In this document: piece by piece, positions 9,899 to 17,588 of the stretch | Layout: each line of letters starts with the position of its first letter | Position numbering within the stretch: the stretch's first letter is position 1 | Assembly (NCBI GenBank): GCA_012511955.1 | Contig: JAAZFC010000007.1 | Location: 1-51,923, forward strand | Direction of reading: 5' to 3' | Source of the DNA: Fibrobacter sp. | Lineage (GTDB): Bacteria; Fibrobacterota; Fibrobacteria; Fibrobacterales; Fibrobacteraceae | DNA: 51,923 nt | Notes under the pieces: generated by a model | Seen by the model: only the letters and a program-made list of their open reading frames with translations | What the model was told of the DNA's origin: nothing | The model's database searches: none | Program-made: the position numbers and the translations under genes

Positions 9899-10873
9899 GT
9901 GAAAATCTTACCCATAAGCAAGTATTTAAAAACCGCAAAAAACTTAATTTTTGATGGTGGAAGAGTATATCCTTATTACGCGTCTTTTAAAATAACTTCG
10001 GTTTGCCATTTTTCTTGTAGCTTTTGTAATATTTGGAGAGGTCCCAAAGAAACCCTTAGTTTAGAAGACTCTATAGCGATAATGCGTAATTTAGGGCGTA
10101 GTTCTATATTTTTAACTTCACTAGAAGGTGGTGAACCCTTATTGCATCCCCATATAGAAGATATTTTAGCTGAAGGTTATAGGCAACCTTATTATTTGAT
10201 GTTAACCACAAGTCAGAGAAATTTGTTGGAATATCCCTGGGGAAAATGGCAAAAATGGGTGGACTTTTTAGAAATTTCCATAGATGAGGGCCATAATAAT
10301 CTACAGTTATTTGATGCTTTGCCTGAAATGCGCCGTTATGATATGGCCATTAGTGTACAAACGGTGGTACGAGCCCAAGATCAGCAATTTATGGAAAAGA
10401 AAACAGAAATTTGCTATCGCAATGGCGTGCGAATTTTGCTTATGCCTGCGGTTAATTTAGAAGGTGCCAAGCATGATTTTCCAGAGTTTGAGTCTTTTGA
10501 GAAAGAAGTTTTGCGGTTAAAAAAGAAATATCCGCGGACGGTGATAACACCTAAGGCCTTTTTCCGTCGTGTAGCTATGAAAAAGGACGGGTGTTCGCCA
10601 TCGTCAATAATTATAAATTCCGATGGTTCATTGTATTATCCTTGCCGTACTTTAGAGCGTAAAGTAGCAAAAATGCAAGATGTGGACTTAATGGATTATT
10701 TGAGAAGCCAAAACGCTGAAGAAAATAGAATAGAAATGAAAGAATGTGAAAGAAAGTGTGGTTGGTATCAGTATTTTGCCACTCCAAGTTTTTTGAATCC
10801 CTTGGATTTCATGGATGCTTTTAGTCCATATTTTAAAGAATTTTTGCCGTCGTTTTTGAAGTCTAAACCATAA
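9899..10873 (+). CDS. radical SAM protein with C-terminal cysteine cluster (function unknown)
   Basis: 324 residues, GTG start. The radical SAM [4Fe-4S] motif CxxxCxxC is C36, C40, C43 in VCHFSCSFCNIW. SAM-binding features follow (LEGGEPLLHP corresponding to the GGEP motif). The C-terminal third has further cysteines in GCSPSS, YYPCRTLE and ECERKCGWYQ. These resemble a reduced SPASM-like auxiliary-cluster region, so a peptide- or small-molecule-modifying enzyme is possible. It lies between ispH and hppA, with only 31 and 25 bp gaps, suggesting cotranscription. I cannot name a substrate. It does not look like HpnH or another named terpenoid radical SAM enzyme, so a role in isoprenoid metabolism rests on position only. 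Confidence 0.85.
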   Translation: MKILPISKYLKTAKNLIFDGGRVYPYYASFKITSVCHFSCSFCNIWRGPKETLSLEDSIAIMRNLGRSSIFLTSLEGGEPLLHPHIEDILAEGYRQPYYLMLTTSQRNLLEYPWGKWQKWVDFLEISIDEGHNNLQLFDALPEMRRYDMAISVQTVVRAQDQQFMEKKTEICYRNGVRILLMPAVNLEGAKHDFPEFESFEKEVLRLKKKYPRTVITPKAFFRRVAMKKDGCSPSSIIINSDGSLYYPCRTLERKVAKMQDVDLMDYLRSQNAEENRIEMKECERKCGWYQYFATPSFLNPLDFMDAFSPYFKEFLPSFLKSKP

Positions 10874-10898
10874 ATAACACCAAACAAGGTAGGAAAAA

Positions 10899-13376
10899 AT
10901 GAAGTTCCTCAAAGGAATTAGCTCCAACTTAATAGTGCTATTGTTTTTGTTTTTAAGTATTCCTAGCTCATTATGGGCGCTGGAGTTTAATACTGCTGTG
11001 CCTGCGGTATGGTGGTTTGTGCCTTTGGCGTCTATAGCAGCGTTGTTTGTGGCGTGGTATTTGTACAAAAAGATGATGACTATGGATGAAGGCACGCAGA
11101 CCATGCGCGATATAGCTCAATATGTGCGGGAAGGTGCCATGGCCTACTTGGTCCGCCAATATAAAACCGTATCTGTGGTTTTCTTGATTTTATTTGTGAT
11201 TTTAATCTTTTTAGCAATTATAGGAGTACAAAACCCCTTTGTTCCTGTGGCTTTTTTGACAGGTGGTTTCTTTTCGGGATTTGCGGGTTTTTTAGGCATG
11301 AAAACCGCCACCAATGCCTCGGCGCGTACAGCTAATGGTGCGAGAACCTCGCTAAACAAAGGGTTGCAAACCGCCTTTAGGTCAGGTGCGGTTATGGGCT
11401 TAGTGGTGGTGGGTTTTGGTTTATTAGATATTTCTTTGTGGTATGTGTTTTTAAACTACATCTACGATCACAATATCATGGGTTTTGGCTTTGATTTAGT
11501 GGGGAAAGCTGGGATTTCCATAAGTGCATGGGATGCATCTTTGGTACAAAATGCTGATTGGTCTCATGTGAAAATGGTGGAAATAACCACAACTATGCTT
11601 ACTTTTGGCATGGGAGCATCGCTACAAGCACTTTTTGCCCGAGTTGGTGGTGGAATTTACACCAAAGCTGCCGATGTAGGAGCGGACTTGGTGGGTAAAG
11701 TTGAAGCGGGTATTCCTGAAGATGATCCCCGCAATCCCGCCACCATCGCCGATAATGTGGGTGATAATGTGGGAGATGTGGCGGGCATGGGCGCCGACTT
11801 ATACGAATCTTATTGCGGTTCGATTTTATCCACTGCGGCACTAGGTGCCACCGTCCCTGCTTTGGGCTATAAAGGCATTTTGGCACCAATGTTTGTGGCG
11901 GGTGTGGGGATAATACTTTCCATTGTGGCGATTTTTATGGTGCGTACCCACGAAAAAGCCACCACCAAAGATCTTTTGCGTTCTTTGCTTACGGGAACCC
12001 TTGGGGCATCTATAATGGTACTGTTGGCGCTTTTAGTAATGGTTAAAGTTGATTTAATCTCTTGGGGGTTATTTGGATCGGTGTTCACTGGTTTAATAGC
12101 AGGAGTGCTTATTGGGCAATCTACGGAGTACTTTACTTCAGACTCACAGAAACCAACCCAAGGCATAGCTCAACAAGCTAATATGGGCCCTGCCACTACT
12201 ATTATTGATGGAATGGCGGTGGGAATGTTTTCCACCGGATTGCCTGTTCTGATTATAGTTTTAGGAATAATTTTTGCTTTTGCCTTTGCTGGCGGCTTTG
12301 CAAATATGACTGAAGGCTTATATGGTATAGGCTTTGCCGCAGTGGGCATGCTTTCCACTTTAGGAATCACTTTAGCCACCGATGCTTTTGGACCCATTGC
12401 TGACAATGCAGGGGGTAATGCCGAAATGTCTGGTTTGGAACCAGAAGTTAGACAGCGCACCGATGAATTAGATATGCTGGGTAACACCACAGCAGCCACA
12501 GGAAAAGGTTTTGCCATTGGTTCTGCGTCGCTCACTGCTTTGGCTTTGTTGGCTGCTTATGTGGAAGAAATTAAGCTATGGATAGGAAAGATTGCCCAAG
12601 ATGGTGGCATATTTAAAGCAGGAAAAATCAACTTCGCCCTCAACACTGAATCGCTGCAAAACTTTTTGGCGAACACATCGGGAATAAGTTGGTTAGAGAA
12701 CAATACCCGTGCAATTTCTCAACAAACTGGAGAAATTTTGGGAATAGTTATATCAAAGGCCAATATTAGTGATTTTATGATTGCCTACGACTTAACCTTG
12801 ATGAATCCCATGCTTTTAGGAGGAGTGTTTATTGGCGCAACTTTATCATTTGTGTTTTGTGCCTTGACCATTAAAGCCGTGGGTCGCGCTGCGGGGGATA
12901 TGGTGGAAGAAGTACGTCGTCAATTTAGAGAAATTCCTGGAATTATGGAAAGAACAGCTAAACCCGACTATGCACGCTGCGTGGCTATTTCCACAGAAAG
13001 CGCTCAAAAAGAGATGATTGCTCCATCATTATTGGCTGTGATTATTCCTATAGTGGTGGGATTATTAATGGGCGTGGCTGGTGTGTTTGGCTTGCTCGTA
13101 GGCGGTTTAACCACCGGATTTGCTTTGGCTTCTATGCTAAATAATGCAGGAGGAGCATGGGATAATGCAAAAAAGTTCATTGAACAGGGCAATCACGGAG
13201 GCAAAGGCTCTGAAGCTCACAAAGCTGCTGTGGTGGGCGATACCGTGGGGGATCCTTTTAAAGATACCGCCGGACCATCTCTTAATATTCTCATTAAGCT
13301 AATGTCCATGGTGAGCGTGGTATTTGCCGGAGTAGTGGTTAAGTATTCCGAAGTAATTGGAAAATTGTGGAACTAA
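10899..13376 (+). CDS. hppA: membrane-bound ion-translocating pyrophosphatase, K+-dependent type
   Basis: Integral membrane pyrophosphatase that couples hydrolysis of PPi to pumping of H+ or Na+. 825 residues, longer than the roughly 700 usual for the family. The substrate-site motif [11 protein letters not shown] starts at residue 259, followed by [19 protein letters not shown]. The potassium-specificity segment is [10 protein letters not shown] (residues 528-537); A532 and G535 are the residues found in K+-dependent enzymes, where K+-independent ones carry K and T. Whether it pumps Na+ or H+ cannot be settled by eye. An extra N-terminal hydrophobic segment (residues 10-28) precedes the canonical first helix. 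Strong AGGA ribosome site. The stop overlaps that of tolC on the other strand by 4 bp. Confidence 0.95.
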   Translation: MKFLKGISSNLIVLLFLFLSIPSSLWALEFNTAVPAVWWFVPLASIAALFVAWYLYKKMMTMDEGTQTMRDIAQYVREGAMAYLVRQYKTVSVVFLILFVILIFLAIIGVQNPFVPVAFLTGGFFSGFAGFLGMKTATNASARTANGARTSLNKGLQTAFRSGAVMGLVVVGFGLLDISLWYVFLNYIYDHNIMGFGFDLVGKAGISISAWDASLVQNADWSHVKMVEITTTMLTFGMGASLQALFARVGGGIYTKAADVGADLVGKVEAGIPEDDPRNPATIADNVGDNVGDVAGMGADLYESYCGSILSTAALGATVPALGYKGILAPMFVAGVGIILSIVAIFMVRTHEKATTKDLLRSLLTGTLGASIMVLLALLVMVKVDLISWGLFGSVFTGLIAGVLIGQSTEYFTSDSQKPTQGIAQQANMGPATTIIDGMAVGMFSTGLPVLIIVLGIIFAFAFAGGFANMTEGLYGIGFAAVGMLSTLGITLATDAFGPIADNAGGNAEMSGLEPEVRQRTDELDMLGNTTAATGKGFAIGSASLTALALLAAYVEEIKLWIGKIAQDGGIFKAGKINFALNTESLQNFLANTSGISWLENNTRAISQQTGEILGIVISKANISDFMIAYDLTLMNPMLLGGVFIGATLSFVFCALTIKAVGRAAGDMVEEVRRQFREIPGIMERTAKPDYARCVAISTESAQKEMIAPSLLAVIIPIVVGLLMGVAGVFGLLVGGLTTGFALASMLNNAGGAWDNAKKFIEQGNHGGKGSEAHKAAVVGDTVGDPFKDTAGPSLNILIKLMSMVSVVFAGVVVKYSEVIGKLWN

Positions 13377-14674
13377 TTGAGTTGAATTTTACCGCATAAG
13401 CGTTCCAATTCAATAAGAGCTTGCTTAGCTTGCAGTTGCGCTTGCATCACGCGTAACTGCGCCGCCAAAAGTTGCCCTTGGGCATCGCGAAATTCTAAGC
13501 TGCTCAGCTGCCCAATTTTGTGCTTTTCGGCACTGAAATCAAAACTTTGTTGAGCCAGATCCAGGGCAGAATTTTCAAAATTGACTTTGCTGAGCAATTG
13601 CACCATGCGTTGATGCTGTTCTTGCACCAAATTGTTCAGCAATAATTCTTGTAATTTGATCTCCGCTTGGACATTTTGAACTTCGATGGCGTTGTTTTGA
13701 TGGGCAACTTTGTCTTGGAAGCCGTTAAAAATATTCCAACGGGCGTTTACGCCCACCTGTCCTTGCCAGGCGTTGAGATCTTGGGAAGAGCTGTTGGGCA
13801 AGTTGCTATGACTGTTGGTATAGCCATAATTCCCTGCCACGCTTAAAGTGGGCCAAAGGGTGGAGCTTTGTATGGATTGCTTTAGTTCGGCGGAGCGCAA
13901 TTTTAGTTTTAACTGGTTAAAATTGCGGTTGTGCTCTTGGGCAGCATTTTGCCATTCACTAACTGGGGGCAAATCTTCGGGGAGTTCCAAAGCAGAAATC
14001 GCTGAAATGGGATCGCCATGATTGCGCCCAATAGAGGTATTAAGTTGATTTTGCAAAGAGTTTAAAATGAGTTGTTGCTCTATTAAACGAGCAGAGTCAG
14101 CGTTGAGATCGACCTTAACTTTTAATATTTCACTGGAATCTAATAAACCCAAACTACGCTTTTCTTGCTGCACAGCTAAACGCTGGGAAGTGATATCTAA
14201 TTGTTGCTGGGCTATTTCTACGGTTTTTTGTTGAGAAGCTAATTGCCAATAACTGTTCATAACTTGCACAATGGCGGCTTCAATAAGTATTTGTGCTCCT
14301 TCAGTATTAAAATCCGCTTGGGATTGTATTTGAGAACGGTTATTAAACATGCGCATACCGTCAAAAATTGTCCAATTAAGAGCTAACTGGGCATTAAAAA
14401 CATTGCTGGTAGTTATGCCATTTACAGTCGCTAAAGCAGGATTTTGTTCTGCATTGCGATGGGTGTAGTTGTAGGCTCCAATAGCATCTAAAGTGGGCAA
14501 TAAAGTGCTGTTAGCAGCACTGCGCTGGTTGTCGGCCATTTGCATTTGATTTTTTGCAATGGTAATGCCATAGTGATTTTTTAAGGCTAGCTCTAGGGCA
14601 TCGGTGAGTTTAAGTTCAGCGGCGAATGCTAAGCTAAAACTTAAAGTGAGAAAAAATAAGGATTTTAATTTCAT
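13373..14674 (-). CDS. TolC-family outer membrane efflux protein
   Basis: 433 residues with a signal peptide (MKLKSLFFLTLSFSLAFA, cleavage probably after FAA). It then has two copies of the TolC-type alpha-helical/beta-strand repeat: LKLTDALELALKNHYGITIAKNQ opens the first, and WTIFDGMRMF and WNIFNGFQDK mark equivalent strand/loop positions in the two halves. The role is an outer-membrane exit duct for a tripartite efflux or type I secretion system. No inner-membrane pump or adaptor gene lies next to it, so the partner must be elsewhere. Convergent with hppA, the two stop codons overlapping. No clear Shine-Dalgarno. The family is clear; the substrate is unknown. Confidence 0.92.
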   Translation of the reverse strand: MKLKSLFFLTLSFSLAFAAELKLTDALELALKNHYGITIAKNQMQMADNQRSAANSTLLPTLDAIGAYNYTHRNAEQNPALATVNGITTSNVFNAQLALNWTIFDGMRMFNNRSQIQSQADFNTEGAQILIEAAIVQVMNSYWQLASQQKTVEIAQQQLDITSQRLAVQQEKRSLGLLDSSEILKVKVDLNADSARLIEQQLILNSLQNQLNTSIGRNHGDPISAISALELPEDLPPVSEWQNAAQEHNRNFNQLKLKLRSAELKQSIQSSTLWPTLSVAGNYGYTNSHSNLPNSSSQDLNAWQGQVGVNARWNIFNGFQDKVAHQNNAIEVQNVQAEIKLQELLLNNLVQEQHQRMVQLLSKVNFENSALDLAQQSFDFSAEKHKIGQLSSLEFRDAQGQLLAAQLRVMQAQLQAKQALIELERLCGKIQLN

Positions 14675-14794
14675 AGTGAATAAATAGAATTAATTGCTGC
14701 TAAAAATAAAAAATATACGCTTAAATCTACAAAATACGGAAGTCTATGGGCAAAATCTGTGCTGGCTAAGCTAAGTAGGCAATCAAGTTAAGCT

Positions 14795-15913
14795 TTAAGG
14801 TTGCAACTCCATGGGTTTGGGGTTTAAATATTCCACAAAAACTTGTCCTTTAAGACCGTAATGCCGTTTAATCATATATAAGTGACCGCTTCGATCGTAG
14901 TGGTATTGTTTGCCAAATTGCTCTCCGTCTATAAAATTCAAAGAATCTTTGAGATTGCCATTTAAAAACCAAGAAGTCCAAGGGCCCTGTCGCTTGCCTT
15001 TTTCCCAAAATCCTGAAGAAATCATTACTGTATCTAAAGTAGGGCTTATATGATAGTTAGTTCTTTGTAATAATTCACCTTTTTCCCAGTTTTCTATACT
15101 AAGAACCGATTTGGTAGAGTTAAAAAACTTAATTTCGCCATGTATAAAACCATTTACCCAAGTGGTTTCTGCTTCTGCTGTAATAATACTTCCACTACCC
15201 AAATCAAAATTAAACACTGTGGAATCGCCGTTATCTAAATAAAAAATTGTAGGTCCATGCCTAATATTGTTTTCAAAGGAAATTTTTTGTCGCAAATTTC
15301 CCGAAGTGCGGTAGTAAAACTCTTCATTTCCATGTTTTTTTCCGGATTTACACGATACTTTGTAAATCAACACGCCATTTTTGTTCCATTGTTTGATAAA
15401 ACCCTGAGTTTCTGCACTGTGACAAGAGTTTTGTTCTTGTATTTTACCAGGACTATGGTAGCGTTCCCAAACTCCAATGGCAGTGTCTTGGCGGTAAAAT
15501 TCTTTAATCTGTACTTTTCCTTTGGCAAAGTATTTTGTGTAAGCGCCATGTTTTTTGCCGTTTAGCATATTCACTTTGGACTCTAATACCCTATCGGTGT
15601 AAAAAGTTTTAAGCACACCATTTAAAAGATCATTTTTGTATCTGCCTGTGCTAGTGAGAGTCCCATTGTTAGCCCAAGTTTTATATTTTCCATGCTTTTT
15701 ATCCTTTTTATATTTGATTACACTTTCGCGAGTTTTATTGAAATGAAAGGTTTTTACTTGGGTTAAGGAACTATCATGGAAACGGCGTACTTCAATTTTG
15801 CGAACATTGCCATTATCGTGTTTTTCCACCACTTCTTCAAAAGAGCGTAAACCATAACTTGTCATAAGTAGTATTAAATTAAAGCAAATGAAATAAAGTA
15901 AAAAACGCCACAT
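14795..15913 (-). CDS. MORN-type repeat (YwqK-like) protein, membrane-anchored or exported
   Basis: 372 residues. An N-terminal hydrophobic stretch (residues 3-20) is a signal peptide or anchor. The rest is a series of about 20-24-residue repeats built on G-x-W/Y and NG motifs (NGTLTSTGRYKND, NGKKHGAYTKYFAKGK, NIRHGPTIFYLDNG, GKRQGPWTSWFLNGNL). These match the MORN_2/YwqK antitoxin-like repeat family. Despite the family's database name, no partner toxin is visible, and the leader argues for an envelope role. 120 bp separate it from tolC downstream. No clear ribosome site. Function unknown. Confidence 0.8.
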   Translation of the reverse strand: MWRFLLYFICFNLILLMTSYGLRSFEEVVEKHDNGNVRKIEVRRFHDSSLTQVKTFHFNKTRESVIKYKKDKKHGKYKTWANNGTLTSTGRYKNDLLNGVLKTFYTDRVLESKVNMLNGKKHGAYTKYFAKGKVQIKEFYRQDTAIGVWERYHSPGKIQEQNSCHSAETQGFIKQWNKNGVLIYKVSCKSGKKHGNEEFYYRTSGNLRQKISFENNIRHGPTIFYLDNGDSTVFNFDLGSGSIITAEAETTWVNGFIHGEIKFFNSTKSVLSIENWEKGELLQRTNYHISPTLDTVMISSGFWEKGKRQGPWTSWFLNGNLKDSLNFIDGEQFGKQYHYDRSGHLYMIKRHYGLKGQVFVEYLNPKPMELQP

Positions 15914-15976
15914 ATTTTAAAGTTATAAATTAGTTTGTGATGCCAAAAGTATATATAGTGTGTATCTTACTTAAAT

Positions 15977-16546
15977 ATGCGTTCTATTTTGCGGAAGTTA
16001 AGATATATATTGAATAGGCCAGTGGGTTATGGCACGGGGTTCTCCATATTGATCGGCACCATGCTGATGACTTTATTGTTTTGGAAGGCCCAATCTTTAG
16101 AAGTTGTAAGTCATGCAGATATGATTAGTGCGCTTTCGGAATTAAAATATTTTGATGCACGCTTAGATCGTCATTTAGCGGTGGCTTCTCAATATGGTGA
16201 GCTGAATTACAATGCTATTACCGTAGATAATTATGCATTATGGGCAGTAGTCAATAGCATTGCTACCATTAAAAGTGAATCGCAGGCGCAGTCTAATAAT
16301 ATAAATATGGAGATGCCTGGCTTTTTGCAGACTCATTTAAGCCAAAAACTACAATTTATAGATGAATCCAAACAGTTTAAAAAGCAAAAAGATTCATTGT
16401 TTGTTCAATGGGGAGAGGATTTAGTAAATGAAAATTCTCCTTTTAAAAGAAAAGCTATAAAAGCTAAGATTAATGATTTAAGTTTTATTGTGCAATCTTC
16501 AGCTAAAGATTTAGCTAATTCAGAAATTGACTATGATGTTAGTTAA
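15977..16546 (+). CDS. membrane-anchored helical protein, N-terminal part of a probably split gene
   Basis: 189 residues. One transmembrane helix (about residues 20-40) is followed by a predicted helical extracytoplasmic region (SELKYFDARLDRHLAVASQYG). This weakly resembles the start of double all-helical (DAHL-type) ligand-binding sensor domains; that is my inference only. The frame ends at TAA (16544-16546), but the same frame stays open after it for another 72 codons, to a second transmembrane helix. Joined, the two parts would be a typical TM-helical domain-TM protein of about 261 residues. Either this is a broken gene, or the second part is re-initiated from the strong AGGAGG just after the stop. 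No recognised family. Confidence 0.6.
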   Translation: MRSILRKLRYILNRPVGYGTGFSILIGTMLMTLLFWKAQSLEVVSHADMISALSELKYFDARLDRHLAVASQYGELNYNAITVDNYALWAVVNSIATIKSESQAQSNNINMEMPGFLQTHLSQKLQFIDESKQFKKQKDSLFVQWGEDLVNENSPFKRKAIKAKINDLSFIVQSSAKDLANSEIDYDVS

Positions 16547-16549
16547 CAG

Positions 16550-16556
16550 GAGGTAG
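16550..16556 (+). promoter_or_regulatory. strong Shine-Dalgarno sequence just after an in-frame stop
   Basis: AGGAGGT begins 4 bases after the TAA at 16544-16546. It lies about 11 bases before the TTG at 16568, the first usable start of the downstream part. It could allow re-initiation, but the spacing is longer than ideal and the only start is TTG. It may also simply be QEV codons of the uninterrupted ancestor. Confidence 0.4.
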
Positions 16557-16567
16557 CTAGGCAAGCT

Positions 16568-16762
16568 TTGGCACTGCAAAAGCGCTATGAAGACCTTAAA
16601 AAGAGGAAAATACAAGTATATGCCGATGATTTAATCAATAAAAATCGAATACAGTTACAAAAAGTCAATGATTCCAAATTAAAGATAAATCAGGCTTTTT
16701 ACTTTCTATCATTGCTGTTTATATTAATTGTGGTGGTTTTAATAGTGAGAATACCCAAGTGA
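16568..16762 (+). CDS. C-terminal part of the split two-TM protein
   Basis: 64 residues from a TTG start, in exactly the same frame as the gene ending at 16546. The first part is charged and helical (RYEDLKKRKIQVYADD), followed by one strong transmembrane helix near the C-terminus (AFYFLSLLFILIVVVLIV). By layout this is the distal juxtamembrane helix and second TM of the protein started at 15977. Its TGA overlaps the GTG of the next gene (GTGA), so translation of the next gene is probably coupled to it. That argues the segment is still translated. It has no known domain on its own. Confidence 0.5.
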   Translation: MALQKRYEDLKKRKIQVYADDLINKNRIQLQKVNDSKLKINQAFYFLSLLFILIVVVLIVRIPK

Positions 16763-17292
16763 GTTCCTTGCGTTTAATGTTAAGAAGATTTTTTAATCGC
16801 TTTGTAATGCTTAATTTCATTGTGATTTTAATTTTTATGTCATTATGGTATTGGTCCCGTAGTGTACCTTTGTTAAAAAGTTTTTCAGGTGAAGATTACT
16901 TGTTTTATGCTAAAGTACATTATGCTCGTCAGTCAAATACCATGGGGCGTTTTGTGTTAAAAACCAATGCAGATAACAATGCAGAATATATTTTGTGGTT
17001 AAATAAAAAAAATAAGAAGTATGTGGAGTCCTGGTTGAATCCTAATTTACCTGTGGAAATTAATGCCAAAAGAGTAGGTAAATATCGCTGGGTAATAACT
17101 TCTATGCATAGTCCTATTAGTAATCTACATTTCGAAGATCTTTTACCCTATCGCAGGGCCATGACATTAACTTTTACCGCTATTAGTCTTTTTTTATTGG
17201 TGTTTTTAATAACCACTGCGCAAGAATATGTGCTTTGGCACCGGCATAGACCATGGTTTAAACTAAGCCAAGATCAAGATAAGTCTTCATGA
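16759..17292 (+). CDS. uncharacterised two-TM membrane protein
   Basis: 177 residues, GTG start overlapping the preceding stop by 4 bp. A basic N-terminus leads into a transmembrane helix (about residues 17-33), then an extracytoplasmic domain of about 100 residues. A second helix (about 135-152) is followed by a short basic cytoplasmic tail. The topology matches the joined upstream protein, so the two may form a membrane complex or a sensor pair. I recognise no family. The last 19 bp overlap the 3' end of the convergent 94-residue gene. Confidence 0.65.
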   Translation: MSSLRLMLRRFFNRFVMLNFIVILIFMSLWYWSRSVPLLKSFSGEDYLFYAKVHYARQSNTMGRFVLKTNADNNAEYILWLNKKNKKYVESWLNPNLPVEINAKRVGKYRWVITSMHSPISNLHFEDLLPYRRAMTLTFTAISLFLLVFLITTAQEYVLWHRHRPWFKLSQDQDKSS

Positions 17293-17558
17293 CGGCGGCC
17301 GGGAGCGCCAAAGCGAGGCTTGCCACGTCTATCAATACCACTGCGGCGATCTATAAGTTTTAGTTGTTCAGCATATTCAGTTTTTTGACTGAGCCATCTA
17401 TAAAAATCGTTGATTAATTCTTGTTTGTCAACAAAATAAACCTCAACTTTTTGGGCAGCAGTAGTACTTTCCAAAAACTCTTTATAAATAGGCCAGATCT
17501 CGTCGAAAAGATGCTGCTTATTACCTAGAATAACTTCGTAGAGTAAAGCTTGATTCAT
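17274..17558 (-). CDS. small hypothetical protein with Arg-rich RRSGIDRRGKPR tail
   Basis: 94 residues. The N-terminal 65 are predicted helical with aromatic residues (LFDEIWPIYKEFLE, DFYRWLSQKTEYAEQL). The C-terminus is a basic DRRSGIDRRGKPRFGAPGRR stretch resembling the RRxGxDRR segments found at the ends or linkers of several signalling proteins. It lies 30 bp downstream of ygiQ on the same strand, so may be cotranscribed. Its 3' end overlaps the convergent membrane-protein gene by 19 bp. No function assigned; cytoplasmic by lack of a signal. Confidence 0.6.
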   Translation of the reverse strand: MNQALLYEVILGNKQHLFDEIWPIYKEFLESTTAAQKVEVYFVDKQELINDFYRWLSQKTEYAEQLKLIDRRSGIDRRGKPRFGAPGRRHEDLS

Positions 17559-17588
17559 ATTCTAATTTTAACAAAAAAAAATCATGTA

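Noticed and set aside
15257-15565. Open frame opposite the MORN-repeat gene
   Set aside because: Antisense to a repeat protein with clear motifs; no start signal.
14795-15913. A toxin-antitoxin system, suggested by the YwqK-type repeats
   Set aside because: The protein has an export leader and no partner toxin gene nearby; the family name is misleading here.
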